From NCBI GenBank assembly GCA_950097015.1, contig CATNEN010000001.1:22435501-22499500 (forward strand): a DNA stretch of 64,000 bases. Direction: 5' to 3'. This DNA comes from Macrostomum hystrix. Its lineage: Eukaryota; Platyhelminthes; Macrostomidae. Each line of letters begins with the position of its first letter. The stretch's first letter is position 1. A program made the position numbers and the translations under genes. The notes beneath the pieces were generated by a model, which saw only the letters and a program-made list of their open reading frames with translations, made no database searches and had not been told where the DNA came from. Positions 46,799-56,200 of this stretch are shown piece after piece.

Positions 46799-47001
46799 AT
46801 TTCATAAAATGGTCATTTGATTTCGTCCATAGAAGTTGACAGCGCGGCCATAGAGTCTATGGCAATAAAGTGTGCTGTTTTCCGATTGAATTCATAACTT
46901 TGCCACTTCATTTCGACTTGACGCGCGGAGTGACAAAGGGGGCTGGGATATCAGTGGGTGAATATCTATGGCCAAACCTCTCATAGAAATGAAAAGCTTA
47001 T

Positions 47002-48080
47002 ATGAACGTGTCCTCTTCTTGGGCAACAGTCACCTTCCTTGTGTGCCTAAAAATGGCTGCATACGCGTCCATTGGAAACGACAGAGGGCATCTTGTCATT
47101 GAAGCAATGAACAGGGGTGAGAAAGTGACGGACATAGCGCGATGGCTCAACATCAACAAACAGACAGTGTACTCCATAGTGAAGGTGTACGAAGAGACTG
47201 GGCGCATCGACAAGCTGCCGAAAGGAGGAAACAATCCTAAGAAGCTGGCCGATCCAATCGTACAAGAACTCGTTTCTGACATAGAAGACAATTCAATGTT
47301 GATATTAAAGGAGATGAAGGCGAAACTGCACTCGACGCATGCTGTCGATATTGGTCTCAGTACCATCTCGCGCTACTTGGATGCACAATTGATCACGCTG
47401 AAGCAAATGTGCAAAGATGCGGACGTCACGGTGTCTCGTAACACACCAGAAAACATCCAACGCAGAAGAGAGTTTGCCACCTGCTTTCTAAATCTTGACC
47501 AAGGAACCGAGATTATTTTCCTGGACGAGTCAGGGTTCCACGTCTTGACCCGACGATCAAAAGTACGAAGCCACAGAGGGACAAGCGTACGACGGCCCGT
47601 TCATGCACAGAGAGGAGCGACGGTCTCTGTGCTTTTGGCGATCTCTTCTGCACGTGGAGTCGTTTGTTCCGACTTTCTGGACAGAACCCTGAATGCCCAA
47701 ACGTTTGCAACAGGGACAGCAATGCGTTGTCATCATGGATGGGGCCAGGGCTCATGGCAATGCACAGTTTCCACAACAGCTGGCCAATCGTATTCAACTG
47801 CGAATTCGTGCCACCGTACTCTTCATTTCTTAACGCCGCGGAGCAGGCACACAGTTGTCTCAAGGCTTCGCTAAAACGCCAGCTAGCAACACCTGAGCTT
47901 CAACAGGAACTTAGCAATCCGCCTGATGGCATCATGGTGCTTTTGGAGTGGAGACTCATGGTGCTTTTCCGCTGCGGCTACGTTGCACTAGAGGAAATTT
48001 CCGCCCCGAAGTGCCTTGCCTGGGAACGACATGTGATGCGGTTTCTGCCCCTGTGCATCAATGAGCAGCAGATAATGTGA
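47002..48080 (+). pseudogene. Tc1/mariner/IS630-type transposase, two frameshifts
   Basis: The N-terminal HTH (VTDIARWLNINKQTVYSIVK) and the first catalytic block (IIFLDESGFH) are in one frame from 47002. The second Asp block (VIMDGARAHG, near 47732) is in the next frame. The third block (PPYSSFLNAAEQAHS, near 47815-47860), carrying the catalytic Glu, is in the third frame. Two small indels, near 47715-47730 and 47800-47815, therefore break the gene, although all three catalytic acidic residues remain encoded. The likely original start is the ATG at 47053. The family is related to the smaller relic at 4281. Confidence 0.8.
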
Positions 48081-48621
48081 AATCTGCAGCTTGTTGCAGC
48101 GAACGAGCATTAACATTGGCGGACATAACTGATTTCATTGTTGCAACTGTCTACTTCTTCATGTGACTTAATACACAGCTTTCTGTTTTTAACATTTCTT
48201 TCTGTACTGGACAAGCGCATCGACTTTTCTGTTGCCTTTCTACTGGGTATGTCGAAATGAAGTGGTAAAGTTATGAATTCAATCGGAAAACAGCGCACTA
48301 TATTGCCATAGACTGTATGACCACGCTGCCAACTTCTATGGACGAAATCAAATGGCTATTTTATGAAATCAAACGAAAAATCCTATATTAATCATCCACC
48401 GGCCCTCCCCTGAAAATCAACCTATTTGGTCGTACTTTCAAACGAAGTTCAGTACTCGTACTTTGCGTTTGCATTTACCGCAATCTTATGCTAAGTGCAC
48501 GACAGTGCTGTGCAGCTGGATGCTCCAGCAGTTTAACTTCGCTGCCAGAGGGTGGAGTGCCAATTCGGCTTCATTGTTTCATTATAAAGCAACCTGAATA
48601 AAAATTGAAGCTCTAAATGTG

Positions 48622-49277
48622 TGATTTGCTGTAGACTGCTGAGCAGCCTCCAGGCAATCTGTGAGTCAGGCTGTTCTAGGTCTGTGGGAGGGCTGGGGTG
48701 TAGGTAGTTTGTGGTTCCCGTGCACATTCACCTCCGCTCGCAACCCCCTCCGCTTTCTCTCTCTCGTTCCAGCTCTGTCTGCGCACTGAGTCACATTGCA
48801 CGCCATGGTGCAATCGCTTCGGTTCGGAAGAAGACTGGCAGAATATCGTTCAAATGCTCCTACTATAAGTGGAGCACAGTCTGACGAATACACCGGGTGT
48901 TGTTAGCATTGTGGAAGCACACTTTCTTTATTTTGATGGCACTGTTTGGACTGTTTTTCTTCATGCGTTTGCGTTTTCGTTTGCATCGTCCGTTGAAGTT
49001 TACTCCTTCTGTGACTTTGATAAACTTTAGCCAAACTAGGTTAGAAACAGCATTTTGAAGCAGTGTTTCTAGCCCGTTTGAGTCCAAAGTCCCTAAGAGC
49101 TGGTAACACGTAGTCATACTCCAAAGTAAGAGAAAACTAAGCAATCTGAGCCTGACTACCAGGTTGTTGTCCTGCTAAGACGCATCAGTGTTGAGGCCGG
49201 ATAAAACCCTCTCTGAGTCTAGTTCCTGACTTGGTCATTTTACCAATTGTGTGTGCCACGCTACCACAGATACAACA
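48622..49277 (+). mobile_element. Solo LTR of the Gypsy element 2 family, diverged
   Basis: About 656 bp that aligns end to end with the 5' LTR at 51237-51902. The start is TGATTTGCTGTAGACTGC (against TGATGTGCTGTAGACTGC) and the end CCACAGATACAACA (against CCACAGGTACAACA). There are many substitutions and small indels. No internal region or second LTR is attached, so it arose by LTR-LTR recombination. No clean target duplication was seen. It is an older relative of element 2. Confidence 0.88.
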
Positions 49278-49598
49278 TGTCCAAATGAGTAGAATTGCCT
49301 TGATGCATTTTGCAAGCTGGGTGATTTTTGTTTTTTTCGCTTTTAGAGACCTGCAAAGCAAAAAAAAGTTTTTTACAAAAAACCTTTGTTGCTACTGAAA
49401 AAAGAGTAGAAAAGCGCTTTTTAAGCGAGTGATATATCTAGTTATTTTAGTATCTATGATGCCAAGTATATGTCTCCGCGTCTTGCGGTTTAAGATAGTT
49501 TAAAGAACGTTCTCTTATCGGCGTGAGCCTTGCGCAGGCTTGCCTATAGATACTCGTGTAAAAGAATGAAGTATATAATCTTTGTCTGTTCTTTTGGT

Positions 49599-49740
49599 GT
49601 CTATGGCAGAAAGGCCGAGGACGCGCTTATTAGGCCGAGGCGAAGCCTTAAAGCTAAGTTCTCACTTAGCTTAAAAAATTCTCACTTTGCTTGCAAGGCG
49701 CGCCCAAAAAGCTGGGCTGCAGCGAGGGGTGGCCATAGAC
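49599..49740. mobile_element. Possible MITE with GTCTATGGC ends
   Basis: GTCTATGGC at 49599-49607 and its complement GCCATAGAC at 49732-49740 bound 142 bp of non-coding sequence with internal self-complementary parts (GGCCGAGG, GCGAAGCC). The same GTCTATGGC motif occurs inside the fold-back element at 3932. Evidence is limited to the short inverted ends. Confidence 0.35.
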
Positions 49741-50025
49741 AATAGTGTTTTTGCTATTCAGTCTCAGATTGTTTGAAAAAAAGATTGTTTTTGCACTTTG
49801 TATGGGTTTTGTCAGCCTAACTGAGAATAAAGCCACCCAAAATGATAATCCTGCCTACGCTGACTGCGAAGGGCCTGGCTGCGTGCAGCCTTAGTCTATG
49901 GGCCATAGAAAATAAAGGACAAGCAAAGTGATAAACACCATGGACACTACAATTTTTAAGTAGAAAAGGAAGGACTGGACACTGAGAAGCAGAGACAGAC
50001 AGTCAGGCAGACTTTATAGAATCAG

Positions 50026-51236
50026 TGAGAGAGTTGCATACGAGCTATCTGCTTATTTTGCGAATCCAGGACTCTCCCATAGGTGTCCGACTTGAGGAAG
50101 TCCAGCTTCGTTCGCCTTGAATATGCGAGTATCATCTCAGACGGTGACTTCCCAGTGGTACTGTGTGGAGCACAGATTCTATATTATCTATATTCTATTA
50201 TATAGAATCTGTGGTGTGGAGTGCTTCGATACCGGAATAGAAAGTTCTGCAAGCTGAGAATTGCATCGCCGTGGCTCTTCATGCCTGCTCGGATTGCTTT
50301 CTTTGTTGTCTGAACCATTCGCTCACTCAGCCCATTGGTCCTTGGATGTCCGACCGGACTGAAGATATGTTTGATTTGGTTTAGCTTTGTAAAGTCGGCG
50401 AATTCTTGCGATGCAAACTGACTTCTGTTGTCTGTTAGAATCTGTCGTGGAATTCCGAAACGGGCAAATGTCTCTCTGAATCTTTGAATAGTGTTGACGG
50501 CGTTAACAAACTTAAATGGTAAAACTTCTACCCATTTCGAGGTAGCATCGACAATCACTAACCAGTTGTAACCATAGCAAGGACCAAAGAAGTCGGCTTG
50601 TAGTCTCGTCCATGGCTTTTCTGGCCAACTGAGTGGGTGAACAGTCGATTCTGGCGGCTTGTTTTGCTGCAGTTCACATCCCTTGCATTGCTTCACAGCT
50701 CTTTCTATTTGCTGATCTATTCCAGGAAACCAGACATGCAGGCGAGCAAACGACTTCATTAATACTATTCCTTGATGTCCTTCGTGTAGTAAATCCAGAA
50801 TTTGATACCGAAGTCTGTCAGGTACAATGACGCGAATACCCCAGAAAATGACTCCTTGCTCAAGGCATACTTCATTTCGCTTCTGACGGTATAACTCAAG
50901 CTCACCTTCGCATCTCTCAGGCCAGTCATCTTGACAGAATCTGATAACCTTGCTCAAGATGCGATCTCGCGATGTCTCCCGACGGATCTTGGCAGATGTG
51001 ATGGGTAACTCTTGAAGTCGCTTTTCCATGACTTTGTCTACGCGAGATGTAGAACTTGGAAGCGGTAGTCGAGACTAAGCATCGGCGTTTCCGTGATCCT
51101 CCGTCTTCCTGAACCTGATCTCGTACTGATGAGCTGAGAGCAAGATGGCCCAACGCTGCAGTCTACTTGCAGCGATGCTTGGAATGTCTTTCTTTTCACC
51201 GGAGATTGGGATCAGCGGCTTGTGATCGGTTACTAA
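50026..51236 (-). pseudogene. Gypsy pol remnant (RNase H end plus integrase)
   Basis: On the minus strand the end of an RNase H domain (LVTDHKPLIPI) begins at the LTR junction 51236. It is followed by a stop codon at 51075-51077 inside a normally conserved segment (HGNADA, stop, SRLPLP). Integrase follows with its zinc finger (HEGHQG ... CKGCELQ) and all three catalytic acidic positions (QADFFGP, LTDNRSQF, GLSERMVQ). A 43-bp insertion at 50171-50213 breaks the frame again, after which matching integrase sequence resumes (TTGKSPSEMILAY) to about 50026. The upstream part of the element is cut off where element 2 begins. It is a different lineage from both complete elements. Confidence 0.85.
50171..50213. 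mobile_element. 43-bp palindromic hAT-like micro-insertion with 8-bp target duplication
   Basis: The insert starts CACAGATTCTATA and ends TATAGAATCTGTG, nearly a perfect palindrome over its whole length. GTGTGGAG occurs immediately on both sides (50163-50170 and 50214-50221). Eight-bp target duplications are typical of hAT-superfamily transposition. The host sequence is an integrase remnant whose conserved reading resumes in the same frame after the second duplication, so the empty site can be inferred directly. Confidence 0.7.
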
Positions 51237-51902
51237 TGATGTGCTGTAGACTGCTGAGCAGCCTCCAGGCAATCTGAGAGTCAGGCTGTCCTAGGTCTGT
51301 GGGAGGGCTAGGGTTGGTAGTTAGTGTTTCCCGTGCACTGTCACATCCGCTCGCCACCCCCTCCGCTCTCTCTCTCTCTCTTTCCAGCTCTGTCTGCGCA
51401 CTGAGTCACATTGCACACCATGGTGCAATCGCTTAAGTTCGGAAGAAGACTGGCAGAACAACGCTCAAATGCTCCTACTATAAGTAGAGCACAGTCCGAC
51501 GAATCCTTGAGATGGTGTTGTTATTATGGTAGCACGTTTTCTGTATGAATATGGCACGTTTCTTGTCTCCAGTCTTCATGCCGCTCGGAACCGTTTGTGC
51601 TTACATTCTGTGTCCATTCTTTTGGCTCTAAGATCTTAGACAATTCTTGTTGGTCTAGGTCACACACTGCATTTAGAAGCTTGGTGTGTCACCCGATCAA
51701 GCATAAGATCTGAGAGTTTAGCTAGGACGTGGACTAAGTAGAAGAAGTCACGAGAGAACTTAGCTGTCTAAGCCTGACTACCGGATTGTTCCTCTGCTAG
51801 GAAGCATCTGAGTGTGAGGCCGGATACTCTCTCTCTCGGAATCTAGTTCCTGTCTTGGTTATTTTTACCAATTGTGTGTGCCACGCTACCACAGGTACAA
51901 CA
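51237..51902 (+). repeat. 5' LTR of element 2
   Basis: 666 bp, starting TGATGTGCTGTAG and ending GGTACAACA. It has a (CT)n run near 51367-51381 and a TATA-like TATAAG at 51479-51484. The solo LTR at 48622 and partial copies at 59717 and 62225 belong to the same family. Confidence 0.93.
51479..51484 (+). promoter_or_regulatory. TATA-like box in the element 2 LTR
   Basis: TATAAG in CCTACTATAAGTAGAGC, about 243 bp into the LTR, also present in the solo LTR (48622) and in both partial 3' copies. Because the partial copies keep this box and about 80 bp after it, they could still start transcription. Confidence 0.45.
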
Positions 51903-51918
51903 TTGGTGGCAAAGCGGT
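51903..51918 (+). other. Putative primer-binding site of element 2
   Basis: The sequence right after the LTR is TTGGTGGCAAAGCGGT. TGG one base after the LTR fits a tRNA 3' end complement. The donor tRNA is not identified. Confidence 0.5.
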
Positions 51919-51964
51919 GTGATTCGAGTTAGCCTTTTACTCATTCACTGCGGATACGAACGCC

Positions 51965-53254
51965 ATGTCCCAAGAGGAATTGGATTCTGAGAGGGAGGAG
52001 AGGCAGCAGGTAGCCCGGAGCAAGGAGTCTCGCGGTGGCTGTGCGCTGCAGGAAGCTGCTGGCAGGAGTCGGTGGAACGGCCGCGGCAACGGCTGTGTCG
52101 GCGACGGCGAGGACGGCGAGAGCGACTTCGGCGACGACGACCAGTCTGGCGGCGAGGACGACGACCGGGGCGCAGCGGCAGCGGCAGCAAGGCGACGACG
52201 ACCGAGGCTGGACGACAGGGCGACGGCTGACCTGGTGTACCGGATGCTCAACCTGATGGAGAAGCAGGTGGAACAACAACAAGGTAGGACGGCGAAGATT
52301 GCCAAGTTTTCTCGGGGTCAGGACGTGCATCTGTGGGTGGACGCGTTTGAAGCGTATTGCGCCCGGGCTGCGATTCGCAGTTCGGAGACACGCAAGGCCC
52401 TTCTACTCGACCACCTCGATGTACAGTGCCTGAATGCCGTCCTCAGGATGAAGCTGCCCGAAGAGCTCACGTATGCCCAGTTCAAGGAGCGTATTGTGGA
52501 GCGATTCGCGCCGCTGAGTAGCCCTGAGGAGTACCGAGACGAGTTCCGCAATCGCTATCAGAAGAAAGCGGAAACGCTTGATGATTATGCTGATGCGTTG
52601 CAGGGACTCGGTGAGCAGGCCTACACCAACCTTCGCCAGAGAGACCTGGACTATGAGTTGGTCGACCAGTTTGTGAAAGGGGTTCGGACTTCGGTTGAGA
52701 ACCGCAAACACCTGCTGCGGACTCGCCCTAGGACACTCCTAGAAGCTAGGCGAGAGTTAAAGCGCCTAGAGGTGGTCGACGAGGCAGTCCAGAGGGCGAA
52801 GGATGGGCCGGCTCGGATGGTGCACGGCGAGGACGGGGACCTGAATGCGCGGCCGCCACCGCAAGGTGTTACCGCTGCGCTGAAGGGACTCGAATCGCTG
52901 ATGACCAAGATGGTCGAGGTCCAGGGTCAGCAGCTGCAGCATCAGCAGAAGATGCAGGAGATGCTGGTCCAGGCGCTCAGCCGACCACAAGGAGCCGTGC
53001 AGCAGGAAGGACCGGCGCCGCCAAGAGGGGCATGCTTTGGTTGCGGGAAGTTCGGACACCTGAGGCGTGATTGCCCGACGAGGCCACCCAAGCCGCGTTA
53101 TGAGCACCACGCTCAGGGGTACCCGAGAGAGCAACGGCAAGAGCCCAGGCAGCAGTCCGAGCTGCAGGCCCAAGGCACTCAGACGTCGGGAAACGGGACG
53201 GCGAGGAGCACGGACGGCAGTGCCCCTCGCAGTCCAGTTCCTGGACGGGCCTGA
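51965..53254 (+). CDS. Gag protein of element 2
   Basis: The 429-residue Gag starts MSQEELDSEREERQQ at the first ATG after the primer-binding site. The N-terminal part is acidic (about 35-75, many Asp/Glu/Gly) with an Ala/Arg run. A retrotransposon-gag type capsid region (about 110-280) contains WVDAFEAYCARA, FKERIVERFAPLSSPEEY and RQRDLDYELVDQFVKGV. A CCHC zinc knuckle (CFGCGKFGHLRRDC, about 357-370) for RNA binding follows, then a Gln-rich tail. Fifty-seven nt before the stop lies the -1 frameshift signal, so a fraction of ribosomes should continue into pol. Confidence 0.93.
   Translation: MSQEELDSEREERQQVARSKESRGGCALQEAAGRSRWNGRGNGCVGDGEDGESDFGDDDQSGGEDDDRGAAAAAARRRRPRLDDRATADLVYRMLNLMEKQVEQQQGRTAKIAKFSRGQDVHLWVDAFEAYCARAAIRSSETRKALLLDHLDVQCLNAVLRMKLPEELTYAQFKERIVERFAPLSSPEEYRDEFRNRYQKKAETLDDYADALQGLGEQAYTNLRQRDLDYELVDQFVKGVRTSVENRKHLLRTRPRTLLEARRELKRLEVVDEAVQRAKDGPARMVHGEDGDLNARPPPQGVTAALKGLESLMTKMVEVQGQQLQHQQKMQEMLVQALSRPQGAVQQEGPAPPRGACFGCGKFGHLRRDCPTRPPKPRYEHHAQGYPREQRQEPRQQSELQAQGTQTSGNGTARSTDGSAPRSPVPGRA
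53188..53229 (+). promoter_or_regulatory. Programmed -1 ribosomal frameshift signal (gag to pol)
   Basis: The heptamer GGGAAAC is at 53188-53194 and is read in the gag frame as G GGA AAC, the required X XXY YYZ phasing. A 7-nt spacer (53195-53201) is followed by a hairpin at 53202-53229: CGAGG pairs with CCTCG and GCAC with GTGC, with one A/C mismatch between and an 8-nt loop. After a -1 slip the new frame is open without a stop from 53194 into the protease domain. GGGAAAC is a known retroviral slippery site (Mason-Pfizer monkey virus gag-pro). Confidence 0.88.
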
Positions 53255-56200
53255 GGGAGACTGAGGAGTCAGCTGGAGGAGAGGGTAGGGGCTCTCCTAG
53301 TACCAGCTTCCTCGAGCGTTGGTATGCCTCCAACGCTGACCCCTATGTGACGGCGATGGTTTCCAAGAAGACGGTGCCTTTTCTCCTAGACTCAGGGAGC
53401 AGGCGCTGTCTGATTGGAAGTGAGACGTGGGCATCTCTGCGGCAAGTAGTGCCGCACGCTGTGCTGACAGGAGAGAGTGCCCTGTGCGACTTTGATGGTT
53501 CTCGATTGCCGGTTTTAGGGCGAGTCGCCTTTGAGGTCAGGCTCGGCGACTACGCTGTAGACGTCGAGTTCTGCGTGACGAAGGGCGAGCACGAGAACAT
53601 CCTAGGAATTGATTTCATGCGCCAGCACACCCAGAAGATTGACTTTCCGAAGGGGATGCTGACCATGAAGTCAGGAACCAGAGTGCCGCTGAGGTTCACG
53701 AGGCGAGAGGCGAGGGCCAGTCGGGTTTACTCACTCGAGCAGACCACTGTGCCAGCGCGCTCTTCGATGCTCGTAGCGGTGAAGCTAGCGGGTGGCCGGA
53801 CTGACTGTCACGGCACGCCGCTGCTTGTTGAGTCCTTGAGGTCAGGACTGAAGCCAGGGGCGTCTCAAGTCGAGATGGCCCCGACATTGCTGACGATGGC
53901 TGACGGGACAGGGTGTGTTGAAGTCGTCAACACCTCTTGCTTCCCGGCGGTCATTCGGCGCAATGGACTTGTAGGGCTAGCGAGGCCACTGAAGGCAGAC
54001 GAACTGGAATATCTACCAGAGCTAGAGGAGACGCCGGTCAGGCAGGTCCAGGCAGAAGGGCTGGAGAGCGATGAGGCATGGCTAGAGGAGGTGGAGATTT
54101 GTGAGAGGTTGACCGAGGAGCAGAGGCATCGGGTTAAGGAGATGTTGAGAGAGTGCCGCGAGGCATTCGCAATGCATCCCCTGGACCATGGTGTCACTGA
54201 CTTAGTCACTCATGAGATCATTGTGACAGATCCCACTCCAGTTCGCATTCCACCGAGGAGGATCCCGCCTCACTTGATGGAACAGTTGGACAAGATGCTG
54301 GATGAGATGTTGGCGAAAGGCATCATCAAGCCGACATTCTCCAGCTACAACACGCCTCTCCTGATCGTCCCTAAAAAAGACAAGACTATCAGGATTGTCT
54401 TAGACTATCGCGAGTTGAATAGCCGCTGCCTGAAGCATGTCTATCCGCTGCCAGACATACAACAGACCTTTGAGCATTTAAGAGGGGCGCAGTACTATTC
54501 CGCCCTCGATCTTGCACAGGGTTTCTGGCAAATCCCGCTGAGAGAGCAGGATAGACACCTGACCGCGTTCTCGGTTCACCACAGAGGTCAGTTTGAGTTT
54601 ACTGTGTTGCCGATGGGCATGACGGATTCGGCAGGGTCCTTTCAGCGCTGTATCAACAAGCTGCTGGAGGGGCTGACGCCAAGGGTAGCGTTGGGGTATA
54701 TCGATGATATACTCGTCCACTCGCCTACCTTTGACGACCATTTGGAGCATCTGAGGATGATGCTGACTCGAATCCGTGAAGCCCAGTTCAAGCTGAAGCC
54801 GAAGAAGTGCCACCTGTTCAAGAGGGAGCTGCACTACTTAGGCCATGTGGTGACACCAGAAGGCATCCTGACGAACGAGGATAAGATCGCCGAGCTCAGA
54901 GGCTGGCCGACACCTCGAAGCGCCAAAGAATTGCGCAGCTTCTTGGGGTTGGCACAGTATTACAAGAAGTTCGTCCGCAACTACTCAGGGATTGCAGCAC
55001 CATTGCACGAGCTCACTAGGCGGGACATTACCAGCTTGAAGGGTCTGTGGAAGACAGAGCATGAGAGAGCCTTTCAGGGATTGAAGGATGCGTTGTGCTC
55101 TACGGAGGTACTGGCGTACCCGGAGTACACCTCTGACCCGAAGGTGACTTTCGTCCTCGACACAGATGCCTCTGATGACCGCATAGGGGCTTGTCTGAAT
55201 CAGCTGCAGTCCGACGGAGTAGAGAGGCCTGTTGGCTACTACAGCCGGAAGCTGCGAGGGCCGGAGACCCGCTACACTACGACCCGCAAAGAATTGCTGG
55301 CAGTCGTAGATGCGATGCGGCATTTCCGGTACTTCCTGGTTGGCAAGAAGTTTGTTGTCCGGTCCGATCACAAGGCCCTGCTGTGGCTCATGCATCAGAC
55401 CGAGGCGACAGGCATCTTAGGCCGTTGGGTTGAGAGAATGAGTGAGTTTGACTTCACCATTGTTCATCGTCCTGGAAAGTCTCACCAAAATGCTGACTCG
55501 ATGTCGAGAAAGCCGGATAACCCGGTCAATTGTTCTTTTGGGGTGGTGACACCCCACAACATGTTCGATGCGAGTGCTTGCACCCGCCAATTTTCGAGTC
55601 AGCTGGAGGAGGGACAGGAAAGGGACAATGAACAGGTTGAAGTCAACGAAGCCGCAGAGCCACTGCGAGCTGTGAAACCCAAGGCTCAAGATGTCGTTGA
55701 CGGCCGACCAGGATGGGAAGCAGCTGTGTCTGAAGGACTGGTGGAAGAGCCGGTCCTGGAGCCTGTCGAGGTGCGCCAAGATAAGGCGGTGCTGCAAGGG
55801 TGTCAGGAAGACACGACCGCAGGCCAGCCTGTGAGGCGGGAAGCACCTGTCAACGGGGCCCCGCAGTCAGCTCGTTGCAGCCAGTTCTGCCTGCAGACTG
55901 TGGACGCCGCCGTGCAGACGGTAGCTACTGAAGGTAGCTGGAGCCAGGGAGCCACGAGGGAGGAGCACTGGGTGCGGGGCTGTGATGCCAAGGCACAGGT
56001 GCAGACTCAGGTGGTGGCGGAAGGCTCAGAGGTGAAGGAGAAGGTGCCCGCTCGTTGCAGCCAGTCCTGCCTGCAGGCGCCAGATCCGGAACCTCTGGTG
56101 TGTCCGGAGACAGAGGAGGAGGTGTCCGCTCGTTGCAGCCAGTCCTGCCTGCAGACGCCGAATCCTGCTGTCGAGGAGTTCTCAGAAACAGGGGAGAAAT

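Larger units (their letters stand above)
46297..48388 (+). mobile_element. Tc1/mariner-superfamily DNA transposon with long TIRs, inactivated
   Basis: Long terminal inverted repeats bracket a broken transposase. The inner left TIR (about 46799-46924, including CCATTTGATTTCGTCCATAG-like sequence and ATTGAATTCATAACTTTG) matches the reverse complement of about 48245-48370. The tip (TATAGGATT...TTTTCGTTTGATTT) is at 46297-46324 on the left and at about 48372-48388 on the right. The left TIR is split by an insertion of about 474 bp. The tips lie next to TATA sequence, in keeping with TA target sites of this superfamily. Confidence 0.75.
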
